Of a DNA stretch of 39,395 bases, positions 8,052 through 16,420 are shown one piece after another. The notes under the pieces are model-generated. The model saw nothing but the letters and a program-made list of their open reading frames with translations. It did not search any database and had not been told where the DNA came from. The translations under genes were made by a program, and so were the position numbers. The stretch is from positions 1 to 39,395 of the forward strand of contig CACXZI010000031.1 in assembly GCA_902772105.1 (NCBI GenBank), read 5' to 3'. The stretch comes from Oscillospiraceae bacterium (GTDB taxonomy: Bacteria; Bacillota; Clostridia; Oscillospirales; Ruminococcaceae). Every line of letters begins with the position of its first letter. The stretch's first letter is position 1.

Positions 8052-10178
8052 ATGAGTAATTTTAGAAAAATAATATTAGGCATATCCACATTTATAGCAA
8101 TTAATATGTTATCAACAACTAATTGTTTTGCTATGAAAGAAAACAGTTCACCAAAAAAAGAAGCTACATCTAACGAAGAAAAAAAGGAAGATAATTTAAA
8201 AGATGAAAATAATGATGATTTAAGTGACAGTTTATTTGAAATAGATATTAATAAAGACAATTCATTTAAAACAACAGTTAAAAATTCAGATAAAAATAAA
8301 TCTTCAAATAAAATATTAAATAAAAAAACAAAAAAAAATATGTTCAAAACTAAAATAAATTTTAACATTGAAAATTCAAATAAAATATTAGATAAAAAAA
8401 CAAAAAAAAATATGTTCAAAGCTAAAACGAATTTTGAAATTAAAGATCTTGGATATTTATTATTAAAATATTTGTATATAAAAGAACTAGAAAATGAATT
8501 AACAAAAAAAGGTAAAGATGAAAAAATATATGTTAACACAATATTAAAAGACGGCTTTTCAAAATATCACAAAGATGAATTGTGCAAAGATGCGGAAGTT
8601 TTAGAATTAAAAGTTACGCCGTACATAGTAATTTCCAAAAAAAAAAATTATTACGAGATTAGATTAACTTTTGCGAATAAAAACATAGACACTAATACTA
8701 TTAAATTATGCAAAAAAATAATAAGAGAATATTTAAATACTGATATATCAGAAAATGAAAATATTAAAAACAAGTCCTCAGATTTAACCAAAATAAAAAT
8801 CACAAAAAAAGATGTTTTATTAAACAATGCTATTGATAAAATAAAAAAAATTTATGAAGAGTTAAAATCAAATGAAAATTCATACTCATCTACTTATAGA
8901 GATGTGTTAAACCTAATGGACACATCAACTTTAAATTTAGATTTTAAAAAAGGTTTAGAGAACAACTATACAGAAATTATTTCTAATTTATATGCCGATA
9001 TTACTAAATACGAAGACGTTAAAACAGACATAAGAGATTCTAAATCAATTTTTAAAAATTACTTTGAATTGCCCTTTAAAAATGCATTTTCTATCAAATA
9101 TATTAATTATGAAAATGATAATGAAAATGATAATAAAAATGATTATGAAGATATTGATGCTAAAGAGATTGAAAAAATTGCAAATAAATTTATATCCTAT
9201 CTATTTAAAGAAAAAATAGAAAATAACCTAACAGAAAGAATAGATGACGAAATTAAAGTCAATAAAATATTAAAAGAAGAGTTAGAAAAATATAACAAAA
9301 AAAATAATAATAACAATAACATAAATAAAAATATAAAAATTATGAAATTAGGGGTTAATTGTAGTTTTTTTTATTTAGAAAACGATAAATCAAGATATCT
9401 CTGCATAATTAATTTTTTTACAAATAGTGATATTGATGATGAAAATACTGAAAATTTATATAGGGACATAATACTTGAATATATCAACCCTTACAAAGTA
9501 CAACAGAGGTGTAAATGGAAATGTAATATTCAGCTTAGAAATGAAACGGCGGTAGAAGATACCATAATTAAAGACATTATTAAAAACATAGAAACGAGCC
9601 ACAAAGAGTTTAGCAAAGATAATAAAAATTCAAAAACATTTGATAGATTATTAGAAATCACAAACAAATCTAAAATTGAAAAAAGTGTTAAAAACAAGAT
9701 AAAAAATAACAAAAAGAAAATTATTGATCATTTATATAAAACATATTGTGGAAAAGAAGACAATATAAAAAAACTTATTTCAAAAATTTATTATACGATT
9801 AACATTAATAATACCCAACGTTTAAATAATAACAATAATAATAAGCAGAACGAAAATGAAGATAGTTCTTTATTTAATGTATCTGAAAGTGACATTAATA
9901 ATTGTTATAACTATTTCGTAGATATGCTTAATAATAAAAATGATAATGACTCTAATATAAAAGATATTCCGGTAAATATTTTTGATGATATGAATAGTAA
10001 TAGTTTTGATATTAAAAACACTTCGAATGACATAAAGAATAACGACAAATCTAATATGAACAATGTTTCAATAGATACTTTTAATGATATGAATAATAAC
10101 AATAATAATAACTTTGATATTAAAGATTCACCAAAAATTTATGATCATTTTTATAAAGATGATAATTTTGATGAATAA
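8052..10178 (+). CDS. Secreted family protein with doubled linear motif (708 aa)
   Basis: Function unknown. The signal peptide (1-27) ends NCFA-MKE. The linear motif occurs twice, as ILNKKTKKNMFK (89-100) and ILDKKTKKNMFK (112-123), inside a short in-frame duplication. Two related but diverged domains follow. One starts at LLLKYLYIKELENELTK (about 134) and contains LLNNAIDKI; the other starts at FISYLFKEKIENNLTE (about 382). They resemble domain A in spacing and helical character but lack the DLCY motif, so I regard the match as tentative. The C-terminal 130 residues are Asn/Asp-rich, with repeated FDDMN and FDIK phrases, and end HFYKDDNFDE, which may echo the family closing motif. The start has AAAGGAG upstream. 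A terminator (10221-10253) and a repeat array follow. Confidence 0.85.
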   Translation: MSNFRKIILGISTFIAINMLSTTNCFAMKENSSPKKEATSNEEKKEDNLKDENNDDLSDSLFEIDINKDNSFKTTVKNSDKNKSSNKILNKKTKKNMFKTKINFNIENSNKILDKKTKKNMFKAKTNFEIKDLGYLLLKYLYIKELENELTKKGKDEKIYVNTILKDGFSKYHKDELCKDAEVLELKVTPYIVISKKKNYYEIRLTFANKNIDTNTIKLCKKIIREYLNTDISENENIKNKSSDLTKIKITKKDVLLNNAIDKIKKIYEELKSNENSYSSTYRDVLNLMDTSTLNLDFKKGLENNYTEIISNLYADITKYEDVKTDIRDSKSIFKNYFELPFKNAFSIKYINYENDNENDNKNDYEDIDAKEIEKIANKFISYLFKEKIENNLTERIDDEIKVNKILKEELEKYNKKNNNNNNINKNIKIMKLGVNCSFFYLENDKSRYLCIINFFTNSDIDDENTENLYRDIILEYINPYKVQQRCKWKCNIQLRNETAVEDTIIKDIIKNIETSHKEFSKDNKNSKTFDRLLEITNKSKIEKSVKNKIKNNKKKIIDHLYKTYCGKEDNIKKLISKIYYTININNTQRLNNNNNNKQNENEDSSLFNVSESDINNCYNYFVDMLNNKNDNDSNIKDIPVNIFDDMNSNSFDIKNTSNDIKNNDKSNMNNVSIDTFNDMNNNNNNNFDIKDSPKIYDHFYKDDNFDE

Positions 10179-10220
10179 ATTTAATTTATCAAATAACAAT
10201 TTAAAATTTTTAATGAAAAT

Positions 10221-10253
10221 AAAGGCATCTGCAAAATTAGCAGGTGCTTTTTT
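10221..10253 (+). terminator. Terminator of the 8052-10178 gene (GCATCTGC type)
   Basis: GCATCTGC pairs with GCAGGTGC (8 bp, one G-T) with flanking A and T runs and a T6 tail. Its 3' arm contains TTAGCAGG, the same octamer that opens units of the adjacent repeat array. Confidence 0.9.
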
Positions 10254-10261
10254 AATTAAAT

Positions 10262-11244
10262 AGTATAAAATTAAACCTTAAACCTAGTTTAGCAGGTTTA
10301 ACAACTCTGATTAAATTTCCTAGCGAGTGATAAACTAACAATTATATCAAACTAACTACGTAATAAAAAAGCGAGTGATATATTTTAAGTTTCAGCAAAC
10401 TTTCTACGTAATGAAACTAGCTACGTACTGAAAAAGAATTTAGCAGGTTTAACAATTCTTATTAAACTTTGTGGTAGATAATTCAAATTTTAGTTTTTTT
10501 TAAATTTAATTAAACCTAAAACCTAGTTTAGCAGGTTTAATAATTCTGATTAAACTTTTTGGCGAGTGATTAATTTAAAGTAACATCAAACTTTCTACGT
10601 ACTGAAAAAGAATTTAGCAGGTTTAACAATTCTGATTAAAATTTTTGGCGAGTGATAAACTAACAATTATATCAAACTAACTACGTAATGAAACTTTCTA
10701 CGTAATGAAACTAACTACGAAAGGAAGGTTTTATTAAACTTTGTGGTAGATAATTCAAATTTTAGTTTTTTTAAAATTTTTATGAAACTTAAAACCTAGT
10801 TTAGCAGGTTTAATAATTCTGATTAAACTTTATGGCGAGTGATTAATTTAAAGTAACATCAAACTAACTACGTAATAAAAAAGCGAGTGATATATTTTAA
10901 GTTTCAACAAACTAACTACGTAATGAAAAAGCGAGTGATATATTTTAAGTTTCAGCAAACTTTCTACGTACTGAAAAAGTATTTAGCAGGTTTAATAATT
11001 CTGATTAAACTTTATGGCGAGTGATTAATTTAAAGTAACATCAAACTTTCTACGTACTGAAAAAGAATTTAGCAGGTTTAACAATTCTGATTAAACTTTG
11101 TGGTAGATAATTCAAATTTTAGTTTTTTTTAAATTTAGTTAAACCTAAAACCTAGTTTAGCAGGTTTATAAAGTTTTATTAAACTTTATGGCGAGTGATT
11201 AATTTAAAGTAACATCAAACTTTCTACGTACTGAAAAAATATAA
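10262..11244 (+). repeat. Repeat array 1 (AGCAGG / GCGAGTGA / CTACGTA units)
   Basis: About 1 kb of nested tandem repeats between the terminator of the 8052 gene and the promoter of the 11339 gene. The full unit is about 86 bp and has three conserved blocks: TTTAGCAGGTTTAA, GGCGAGTGATTAATTTAAAG, and CATCAAAC followed by CTACGTA and GAAA. There are eight AGCAGG blocks and nine GCGAGTGA blocks. Shortened forms also occur: roughly 50-bp units lacking AGCAGG, and 17-bp units with only CTACGTA. In three places the second half is replaced by a module beginning CTTTGTGGTAGATAATTC, followed by a T run and AAACCT..AGGTTT, which can form a hairpin. Many units can also pair GTTTAA with TTAAAC. No open frame, unique spacers or transposase is present. 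Function unknown. Confidence 0.9.
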
Positions 11245-11277
11245 AATAAACAATTTTGAACAATTTCATGAAAATTA

Positions 11278-11306
11278 TTGTCGAATTATATCTAATATGC
11301 TATAAT
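11278..11306 (+). promoter_or_regulatory. Promoter of the 11339-12238 gene
   Basis: -35 TTGTCG (11278-11283), 17-bp spacer, -10 TATAAT (11301-11306). TTTTGAACAATTT (11254-11266) sits at the position of the family upstream element but matches it only partly. Confidence 0.8.
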
Positions 11307-11338
11307 GGCATCAATTATTAAAAAAAGGAGATTTTAGT

Positions 11339-12238
11339 ATGAAAAAAATAAAGAAAATAATGTTAGGATTTTCTGTATTAATTGCAGTTAATATTTTTTC
11401 TATTAATAGTTTTGCTATGAAACAAAATAACAATAAAAAAGTTGAAAAACCTTTTGAAGAAGAATTAAAAGAAACACAAAAACAAATATTGGAATTTGAA
11501 AAAGAATTTAAAGAAGCAAGGGAAAAAAGCATTTGGACAGATGATTACATAAAAATATATAAACAACAAATGTTGAAATCTGAAAAAGAAATTAAAGAAG
11601 CAATGGAAAAAAGCATTTGGACGGATGATTTTACAAAGAAATTTAAACAATACACATCAAAATCTGAAGAAGGCAAAAAAATTAATCATATAGAAAATAA
11701 CTCGCATAAAGAAGATTTAAAAGATGATAACGAAATTGATGAAGCAGAAGAAGGTTCCAAACTTGTAGTAAGTAACTACCATTCAGGAAATTTTGATTCC
11801 AATTTCCCTTTCTTTGAAGAATATTCACATTATGAAGAAAACAAAAAGGTTGATGATATATCTGAAGAAGATTTAGAGGATGATGACGAAATTGATGAAC
11901 TACCTAAAACTAAAAAACAGCATCCACCTAAAAAACAACATCCACCTAAAGAAAATTTAGAAAAAGATAATGATAATGACGAAATTGATAAAGCAGAAGA
12001 AGCCCCCCACAATATATTAGGTTCCCTAAACACAGATAATCACCACACAGAAGATTTTAATTTTAATTTCTATGTAGGCTATCCACATTATGAACAAAAT
12101 AACAATGTTAATGAACCCCCTATAGAAAATTTAAATCTGCAATATGAAAGAAACAACAATGATAATAACCTAACCACAGAAAATTTAGATAGAATATGTC
12201 CATGTGAAAGTGAAACAAAAGTAGATATTTTTTCTTAA
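11339..12238 (+). CDS. Secreted, acidic repeat protein (299 aa), family outlier
   Basis: Function unknown. The signal peptide is of the family type but ends INSFA-MKQ: the usual Cys is Ser, which argues against lipoprotein processing in the family. The mature protein is very charged and has no domain A. A 28-residue coiled-coil-like unit containing EKSIWTDD is repeated in tandem at about residues 53-108. Later blocks repeat the pattern EIDEAEE, a His/Asn stretch, then a PHYEQNNNV or SHYEENKKV phrase. There is also a QHPPKKQHPPK doublet. It ends with CPCESETKVDIFS. The family linear motif is not found. AAAAGGAG lies upstream of the ATG. Repeat arrays lie on both sides and a terminator is at 12267-12301. 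Confidence 0.85.
   Translation: MKKIKKIMLGFSVLIAVNIFSINSFAMKQNNNKKVEKPFEEELKETQKQILEFEKEFKEAREKSIWTDDYIKIYKQQMLKSEKEIKEAMEKSIWTDDFTKKFKQYTSKSEEGKKINHIENNSHKEDLKDDNEIDEAEEGSKLVVSNYHSGNFDSNFPFFEEYSHYEENKKVDDISEEDLEDDDEIDELPKTKKQHPPKKQHPPKENLEKDNDNDEIDKAEEAPHNILGSLNTDNHHTEDFNFNFYVGYPHYEQNNNVNEPPIENLNLQYERNNNDNNLTTENLDRICPCESETKVDIFS
11497..11664 (+). repeat. In-gene tandem repeat, 84-bp period
   Basis: Two 84-bp copies encode the 28-residue EKSIWTDD unit in the 299-residue protein. The frame is kept, with a few substitutions. Confidence 0.8.
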
Positions 12239-12266
12239 AATTTAAAAAAATAATTTACCTAAAAAT

Positions 12267-12301
12267 AAAAGCATCTGCAAAAATTAGCAGGTGCTTTTTT
12301 A
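12267..12301 (+). terminator. Terminator of the 11339-12238 gene (GCATCTGC type)
   Basis: AAAAGCATCTGC pairs with GCAGGTGCTTTT around an AT loop and runs into a T6 tail. It is nearly identical to the terminator at 10221-10253, and again an array begins directly downstream. Confidence 0.9.
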
Positions 12302-12310
12302 ATTAAATAG

Positions 12311-12592
12311 TATGAAATTAAACCTAAAACCTAGTTTAGCAGGTTTAATAATTTTAATTAAACTTTGTGGTAGATAATTCAAATTTTGGTTTTTTTTAAA
12401 TTTAATTAAACCTAAAACCTAGTTTAGCAGGTTTAAAAAGTTTCTTAAAACTTTATGGCGAGTGATTAATTTAAAGTAACATCAAACTAGCTACGTACTG
12501 AAAAAGAATTTAGCAGGCCGAATAAACTTTTACCTAACTTTATGGCGAGTGATTAATTTAAAGTAACATCAAACTTTCTACGTACTGAAATA
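12311..12592 (+). repeat. Repeat array 2, running into the trmN6 3' end
   Basis: Contains three AGCAGG blocks, two GGCGAGTGA blocks, CTACGTA blocks and one GTGGTAGATAATTC module. The last AGCAGG block has the variant TTTAGCAGGCCGAATAA, the form used throughout array 3, so this array links the two subtypes. The final TTTCTACGTACTGAAA (12575-12590) includes the stop codon of the oppositely oriented trmN6-like gene. Confidence 0.88.
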
Positions 12593-13264
12593 ATTAGGGG
12601 AAACATTTAAAAAGGGTTTAGCCCCTTTTTTGCCTTCAACCAAGAAAAGCCAAGGAGCTGAATCTTTATCTTTAGCGCAAAGCTTTAGTTTTTTAGGTTC
12701 TAATTTATTTTGTCTCATGGCAATAAATATATCAGCTAGCCGTTCAACTCTTCCGCTTAAAAATAAACTCCCGCCAAACTTTAGCATTTTATATGCTTTT
12801 TTGCAAACATCATCTATTGTTAAACTAACTTCGTGTCTTGCTATTAAATCTTCTTTTTTTAAGCTAACTTTACCTGTATTTAAAGCTTTATAAGGCGGAT
12901 TACAAACTATTTTATCGAACTTGTCGTTATATTCACTCCCCAAAGTTTTTATATCTTTGTTAACAACAACAATTTTTTCTTCTAAATTAGATTTTAAAAC
13001 AGATTTTTTAGCTAAATCTGTTGCAGACTTTAAAATATCAAATGCAAATATCTTTTTTGGAGTATATTTTTTATATATTAAAATAGAAATAATTCCGCAT
13101 CCGGTTCCAAAATCGGCAACAACATCTTTTCTTAATATGTTAGAAAAATCAACAAGCAAAAAAGAATCTGTTCCAAATCTATGTTCTTTTGAAATAGCAA
13201 CAAAATATTTTTCACCAATAACCTCAAATTTTTCTTCTTGTTTCAAATTAAAAAAATCTTTCAT
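12578..13264 (-). CDS. trmN6: tRNA1(Val) A37 N6-methyltransferase-like protein (228 aa)
   Basis: Probable SAM-dependent adenine-N6 methyltransferase of the TrmN6/YfiC type, which in characterised members modifies A37 of tRNA1(Val) in the cytoplasm. The SAM-binding loop DFGTGCG is at 51-57, an acidic strand end FAFDI at 73-77, and the catalytic NPPY at 122-125. FGTDSFLLVDF (30-40) is typical of the family's N-terminus. It is the second gene of a two-gene operon: its ATG overlaps the typA stop as TAATG. At about 228 residues it looks slightly short. After GKKGAKPFLN the protein ends abruptly, and its last residues (YFST) and stop lie in a unit of repeat array 2, so the native C-terminus was probably replaced. 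A GGG..CCC hairpin at about 12609-12631 lies within the last codons and could act as a terminator. Substrate specificity is inferred. Confidence 0.85.
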   Translation of the reverse strand: MKDFFNLKQEEKFEVIGEKYFVAISKEHRFGTDSFLLVDFSNILRKDVVADFGTGCGIISILIYKKYTPKKIFAFDILKSATDLAKKSVLKSNLEEKIVVVNKDIKTLGSEYNDKFDKIVCNPPYKALNTGKVSLKKEDLIARHEVSLTIDDVCKKAYKMLKFGGSLFLSGRVERLADIFIAMRQNKLEPKKLKLCAKDKDSAPWLFLVEGKKGAKPFLNVSPNYFST

Positions 13265-15084
13265 TATTTTTTAGAACCACTTTTTTTAGACCGCATCTGA
13301 TTACTCAAAATTGCTTTTCGCACCCTTAAAGATTCTGGTGTTACTTCTAACAGTTCATCTTCAGCCAAAAACTCTATATATTGCTCCAAACTAAATTTAA
13401 CACTAGGAATTAGTTTTAAAGCATCGTCAGACCCAGAAGCTCTAGTGTTTGTTAAATGTTTCTTTTTACAAACATTAACAACAATATCTTCTTGCTTTGG
13501 CCCAAATCCAACAACCATCCCTTCATAAACTTTTTCACCAGGAGTTATTAAAAGCTGCCCACGACTTTGTGCGTTAAATAAACCATATGTTACAGCTTCT
13601 CCTGTTTCATGTGCTATTAAAGAACCTGTTGTTCTGGTTAAAATATCTCCTTTATATGGCTGATATGAATCAAAAATTGAGTTCATTATTCCCTCCCCTT
13701 TTGTGTCTGTTAAAAATTCATTACGATATCCAAACAAACCTCTTGAAGGAATTAAAAATTCTAGCTCAACTCTGCTTCCCTTTGGTTTCATTTCAATCAT
13801 CTGCGCTTTTCTATAGCCCATTTTTTCCATAACAGCTCCCATATACATCTCAGGAACATCAACAGTTAACCGCTCAAATGGCTCAGATTTAACACCATTA
13901 ACTTCTTTTATTAAAACTCTTGGCTTTGAAACCATAAATTCAAAATTTTCACGGCGCATTGTTTCAATTAAAATTGAAAGGTGCATCTCACCCCGCCCTA
14001 AAACATTAAACTTTTCGCTAGATTCTCCTTGAGTTACTCGCAAAGAAACGTCTTTTAAAAGTTCTTTTTCAAGCCGTTGCTTAATCTGACGAGAGGTTAC
14101 ATATTTTCCTTCTTGCCCTGCAAAAGGCCCATCATTAACTGCAAAAGTCATCTCAACTGTAGGCTCACTAATTTTAACAAAAGCTAATGGATTTGGGCAA
14201 TCTTTTTTACATATGGTGTTTCCTATTGTAACATCTTCAATTCCAGATATACAAACAATATCTCCAACTGTTGCTTCTTCTATTGCAACTCTGTCAAAAG
14301 ATCCTATTTCATATAAATTAACAATTTTTCCGTTATATGGCTCTTTTTTCCCTTCAAATTCACAAACAGTAACATCCTGCCCTTTTTTAATTGTTCCATT
14401 TTCAACCTTTCCTATTGCAATTCTTCCAACATATTCGTTATAGTCAATTGAAGAAATTAAAAGTTGCAAATCTTTGTTTTCGTCTCCCTCTGGAGGTTTA
14501 ATATGATTTAAAATAGTTTCAAACAAAACTGTTAAGTCTTCCCCTTTTTTGTCTTTAGAATCTGAACATGTTCCTTCTCTTCCAGAACAAAAAAGAATAG
14601 GGCTTTCTATTTGTTCATCTGTTGCATCTAAATCTAAAAAAAGCTCTAAGATTTCATCAGGGACTTCATCTAATCTTGCATCTTTTTTATCTATTTTGTT
14701 AACAACAATAATAACATTTAACCCTAAATTAAAAGCTTTTTCGGTTACAAATCTTGTTTGTGGCATAGGCCCTTCAGCAGCGTCAACCAAAAGAACAACA
14801 CCATCAACCATCTTTAAAATTCTCTCAACCTCTCCACCAAAATCAGCGTGTCCTGGTGTATCTATAACATTTATTTTGCAGTCTTTATATTTCATTGATG
14901 TATTTTTAGCAAGAATTGTGATTCCTCTTTCTCTTTCTAGCGCATTAGAATCCATAACTCTTTCTAAAATGGCTTGGTTTTCTCTATATGCACCACAAAA
15001 CTTCAACATCTCATCAACAAGAGTTGTTTTTCCATGGTCTACGTGTGCAACAATTGCTATATTTCTTAAATCTTTTCTAATCAT
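13264..15084 (-). CDS. typA: Ribosome-associated translational GTPase TypA/BipA (606 aa)
   Basis: A GTPase of the EF-G-like superfamily that binds ribosomes and supports ribosome assembly and stress adaptation in bacteria where it has been studied. All G motifs are present: AHVDHGKT (13-20), RGIT (53-56), DTPGH (75-79), NKID (129-132) and SGRE (167-170). The C-terminal half contains the conserved GRGEMHLSILIE and the TypA-specific segment around SRGLFGYRNEFLTDTKGEG. The length of 606 is normal. The start is ATG with AAAGGAG about 11 bases upstream. It overlaps the trmN6-like gene by one base. Codon and amino-acid composition is far less Asn/Lys-biased than in the surrounding family genes. Wording such as DYNEYVGRIAIGKVENGTIK fits low-GC Firmicutes. 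Confidence 0.97.
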   Translation of the reverse strand: MIRKDLRNIAIVAHVDHGKTTLVDEMLKFCGAYRENQAILERVMDSNALERERGITILAKNTSMKYKDCKINVIDTPGHADFGGEVERILKMVDGVVLLVDAAEGPMPQTRFVTEKAFNLGLNVIIVVNKIDKKDARLDEVPDEILELFLDLDATDEQIESPILFCSGREGTCSDSKDKKGEDLTVLFETILNHIKPPEGDENKDLQLLISSIDYNEYVGRIAIGKVENGTIKKGQDVTVCEFEGKKEPYNGKIVNLYEIGSFDRVAIEEATVGDIVCISGIEDVTIGNTICKKDCPNPLAFVKISEPTVEMTFAVNDGPFAGQEGKYVTSRQIKQRLEKELLKDVSLRVTQGESSEKFNVLGRGEMHLSILIETMRRENFEFMVSKPRVLIKEVNGVKSEPFERLTVDVPEMYMGAVMEKMGYRKAQMIEMKPKGSRVELEFLIPSRGLFGYRNEFLTDTKGEGIMNSIFDSYQPYKGDILTRTTGSLIAHETGEAVTYGLFNAQSRGQLLITPGEKVYEGMVVGFGPKQEDIVVNVCKKKHLTNTRASGSDDALKLIPSVKFSLEQYIEFLAEDELLEVTPESLRVRKAILSNQMRSKKSGSKK

Positions 15085-15180
15085 AAATTTTTCTACTCCT
15101 TTAAATTTTCAAATCTTTATTCAATATAAATTTAAATATTTAATATAAAAATTAATATATAGAATTATTATAACAACTTT

Positions 15181-16120
15181 CTACAAATTTTAAAACTTTT
15201 TTTATAATAATTTCAGTTTTTGTTAATAAAAAATCATCTAGTTTATTTTATATTAACATTAATATATTATTTTGAATTTTTTATATTAAAAATATTATAA
15301 AAACAAAATAAAAATTTAATTAGGTTTAACATTCTTTATTCTATTAGTTTTTCAAAAAATTTAAATTATATTTTTTAATTTATTAAAAACATTAACTTTA
15401 AAACTTTTTTATAATAAACTTTATTTTATATTAACATTAATATATTATTTTGAATTTTTTATATTAAAAATATTATAAAAATAAAATAAAAATTTAATTA
15501 GGTTTAACATTCTTTATTCTATTAGTTTTTCAAAAAATTTAAATTATATTTTTTAATTTTATTATTTATCCCCTATCTTCAATATCTTATTAAAATTAAT
15601 TTTATTATTTATCCCCTATCTTCAATATCTTATTAAAAATTAAATATATTTAAAACATTAAATTAAAACTTTTTTTATAATAATTTCAGTTTTTATTAAT
15701 AAATATCGTCTAGTTTATTTTATACTATTATTTATCTATTAACATAATGTCTCTATTAAAATTAAACACTGTGTAAAAAATATCTACTAAATTAACAAAA
15801 TTTAAAATATAATCTAACTTATTTTTCATAATTATTTTTAAATAATCAATAACTAAAACTTAATTAAAATATTTTATTATTTTTTAAACTTTAAGAAAAT
15901 TTAAAACATTAAATTAAAACTTTTTTATAATAAACTTTATTTTATATTAACATTAATATATTATTTTGAATTTTAATATTAAAAATATTATAAAAACAAA
16001 ATAAAAATTTAATTAGGTTTAACATTCTTTATTCTATTAGTTTTTCAAAAAATTTAAATTATATTTTTTAATTTTATTAAAAATTAAATATATTAAAAAC
16101 ATTAACTTTAAAACTTTTTT
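15181..16120. repeat. Triplicated non-coding repeat upstream of typA
   Basis: The 1.3-kb gap 15085-16420 has no convincing gene. A unit of about 140 bp occurs three times (about 15241-15381, 15419-15562 and 15934-16090), each holding AATTAGGTTTAACATTC and TAGTTTTTCAAAAAATTT. Between copies 2 and 3, a 43-bp unit containing ATCCCCTATCTTCAATATC is tandemly doubled (15558-15643). The AGGTTTAACA stretch also occurs in repeat array 1, which could mean these are decayed array pieces; that link is weak. The typA promoter must lie in about 15085-15200, but I could not pick one with confidence. Confidence 0.7.
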
Positions 16121-16357
16121 TATAATAATTATAAACTCCCTTCTTAATAATTACATATTCTATTAATTTTTAATAAAATCTAAATATTTATTTTTACTAT
16201 TATTTATACTTATTTATTAAAGATATTTTAAAAATATTAATATACCTAAATCTCATTTCAATTAACATCTTTAAAATTAGGCAGATTAAAAATTAATCTT
16301 AAAACTCCTAAATATATTTTCTGTTTTTTACTTTTTATAGTAATAGCTGGAAATATA

Positions 16358-16386
16358 TTGTCATATTTTATCAAACGATGTAAAAT
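16358..16386 (+). promoter_or_regulatory. Promoter of the 16421-18673 gene
   Basis: -35 TTGTCA (16358-16363), 17-bp spacer, -10 TAAAAT (16381-16386). TTTATAGTAATAG (16334-16346) is a variant of the family upstream element and ends 11 bp before the -35. Confidence 0.8.
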
Positions 16387-16420
16387 ATTATGAAAATATT
16401 TTAAATAAAGGAGAATTAAG

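Noticed and set aside
7988-8539. 183-aa minus-strand frame over the 8052 gene start, and similar antisense frames (413-934, 1739-2359, 14549-15148, 20384-20839)
   Set aside because: All lie antisense to stronger genes, are rich in Leu/Phe/Ser as expected from the complement of Lys/Asn/Glu codons, and lack ribosome sites and family features.
10262-11244. CRISPR array
   Set aside because: Units are 17-88 bp and similar along their whole length; there are no uniform short repeats with unique spacers and no cas genes in the window.
10262-12592. Insertion sequence or transposon
   Set aside because: No transposase frame, terminal inverted repeats or target duplication could be seen; a trans-mobilised element remains possible but unsupported.
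15085-16420. tRNA, rRNA or other known RNA gene in the large gap
   Set aside because: No cloverleaf, GC-rich conserved RNA core or riboswitch-like structure was seen; the sequence is AT repeats.
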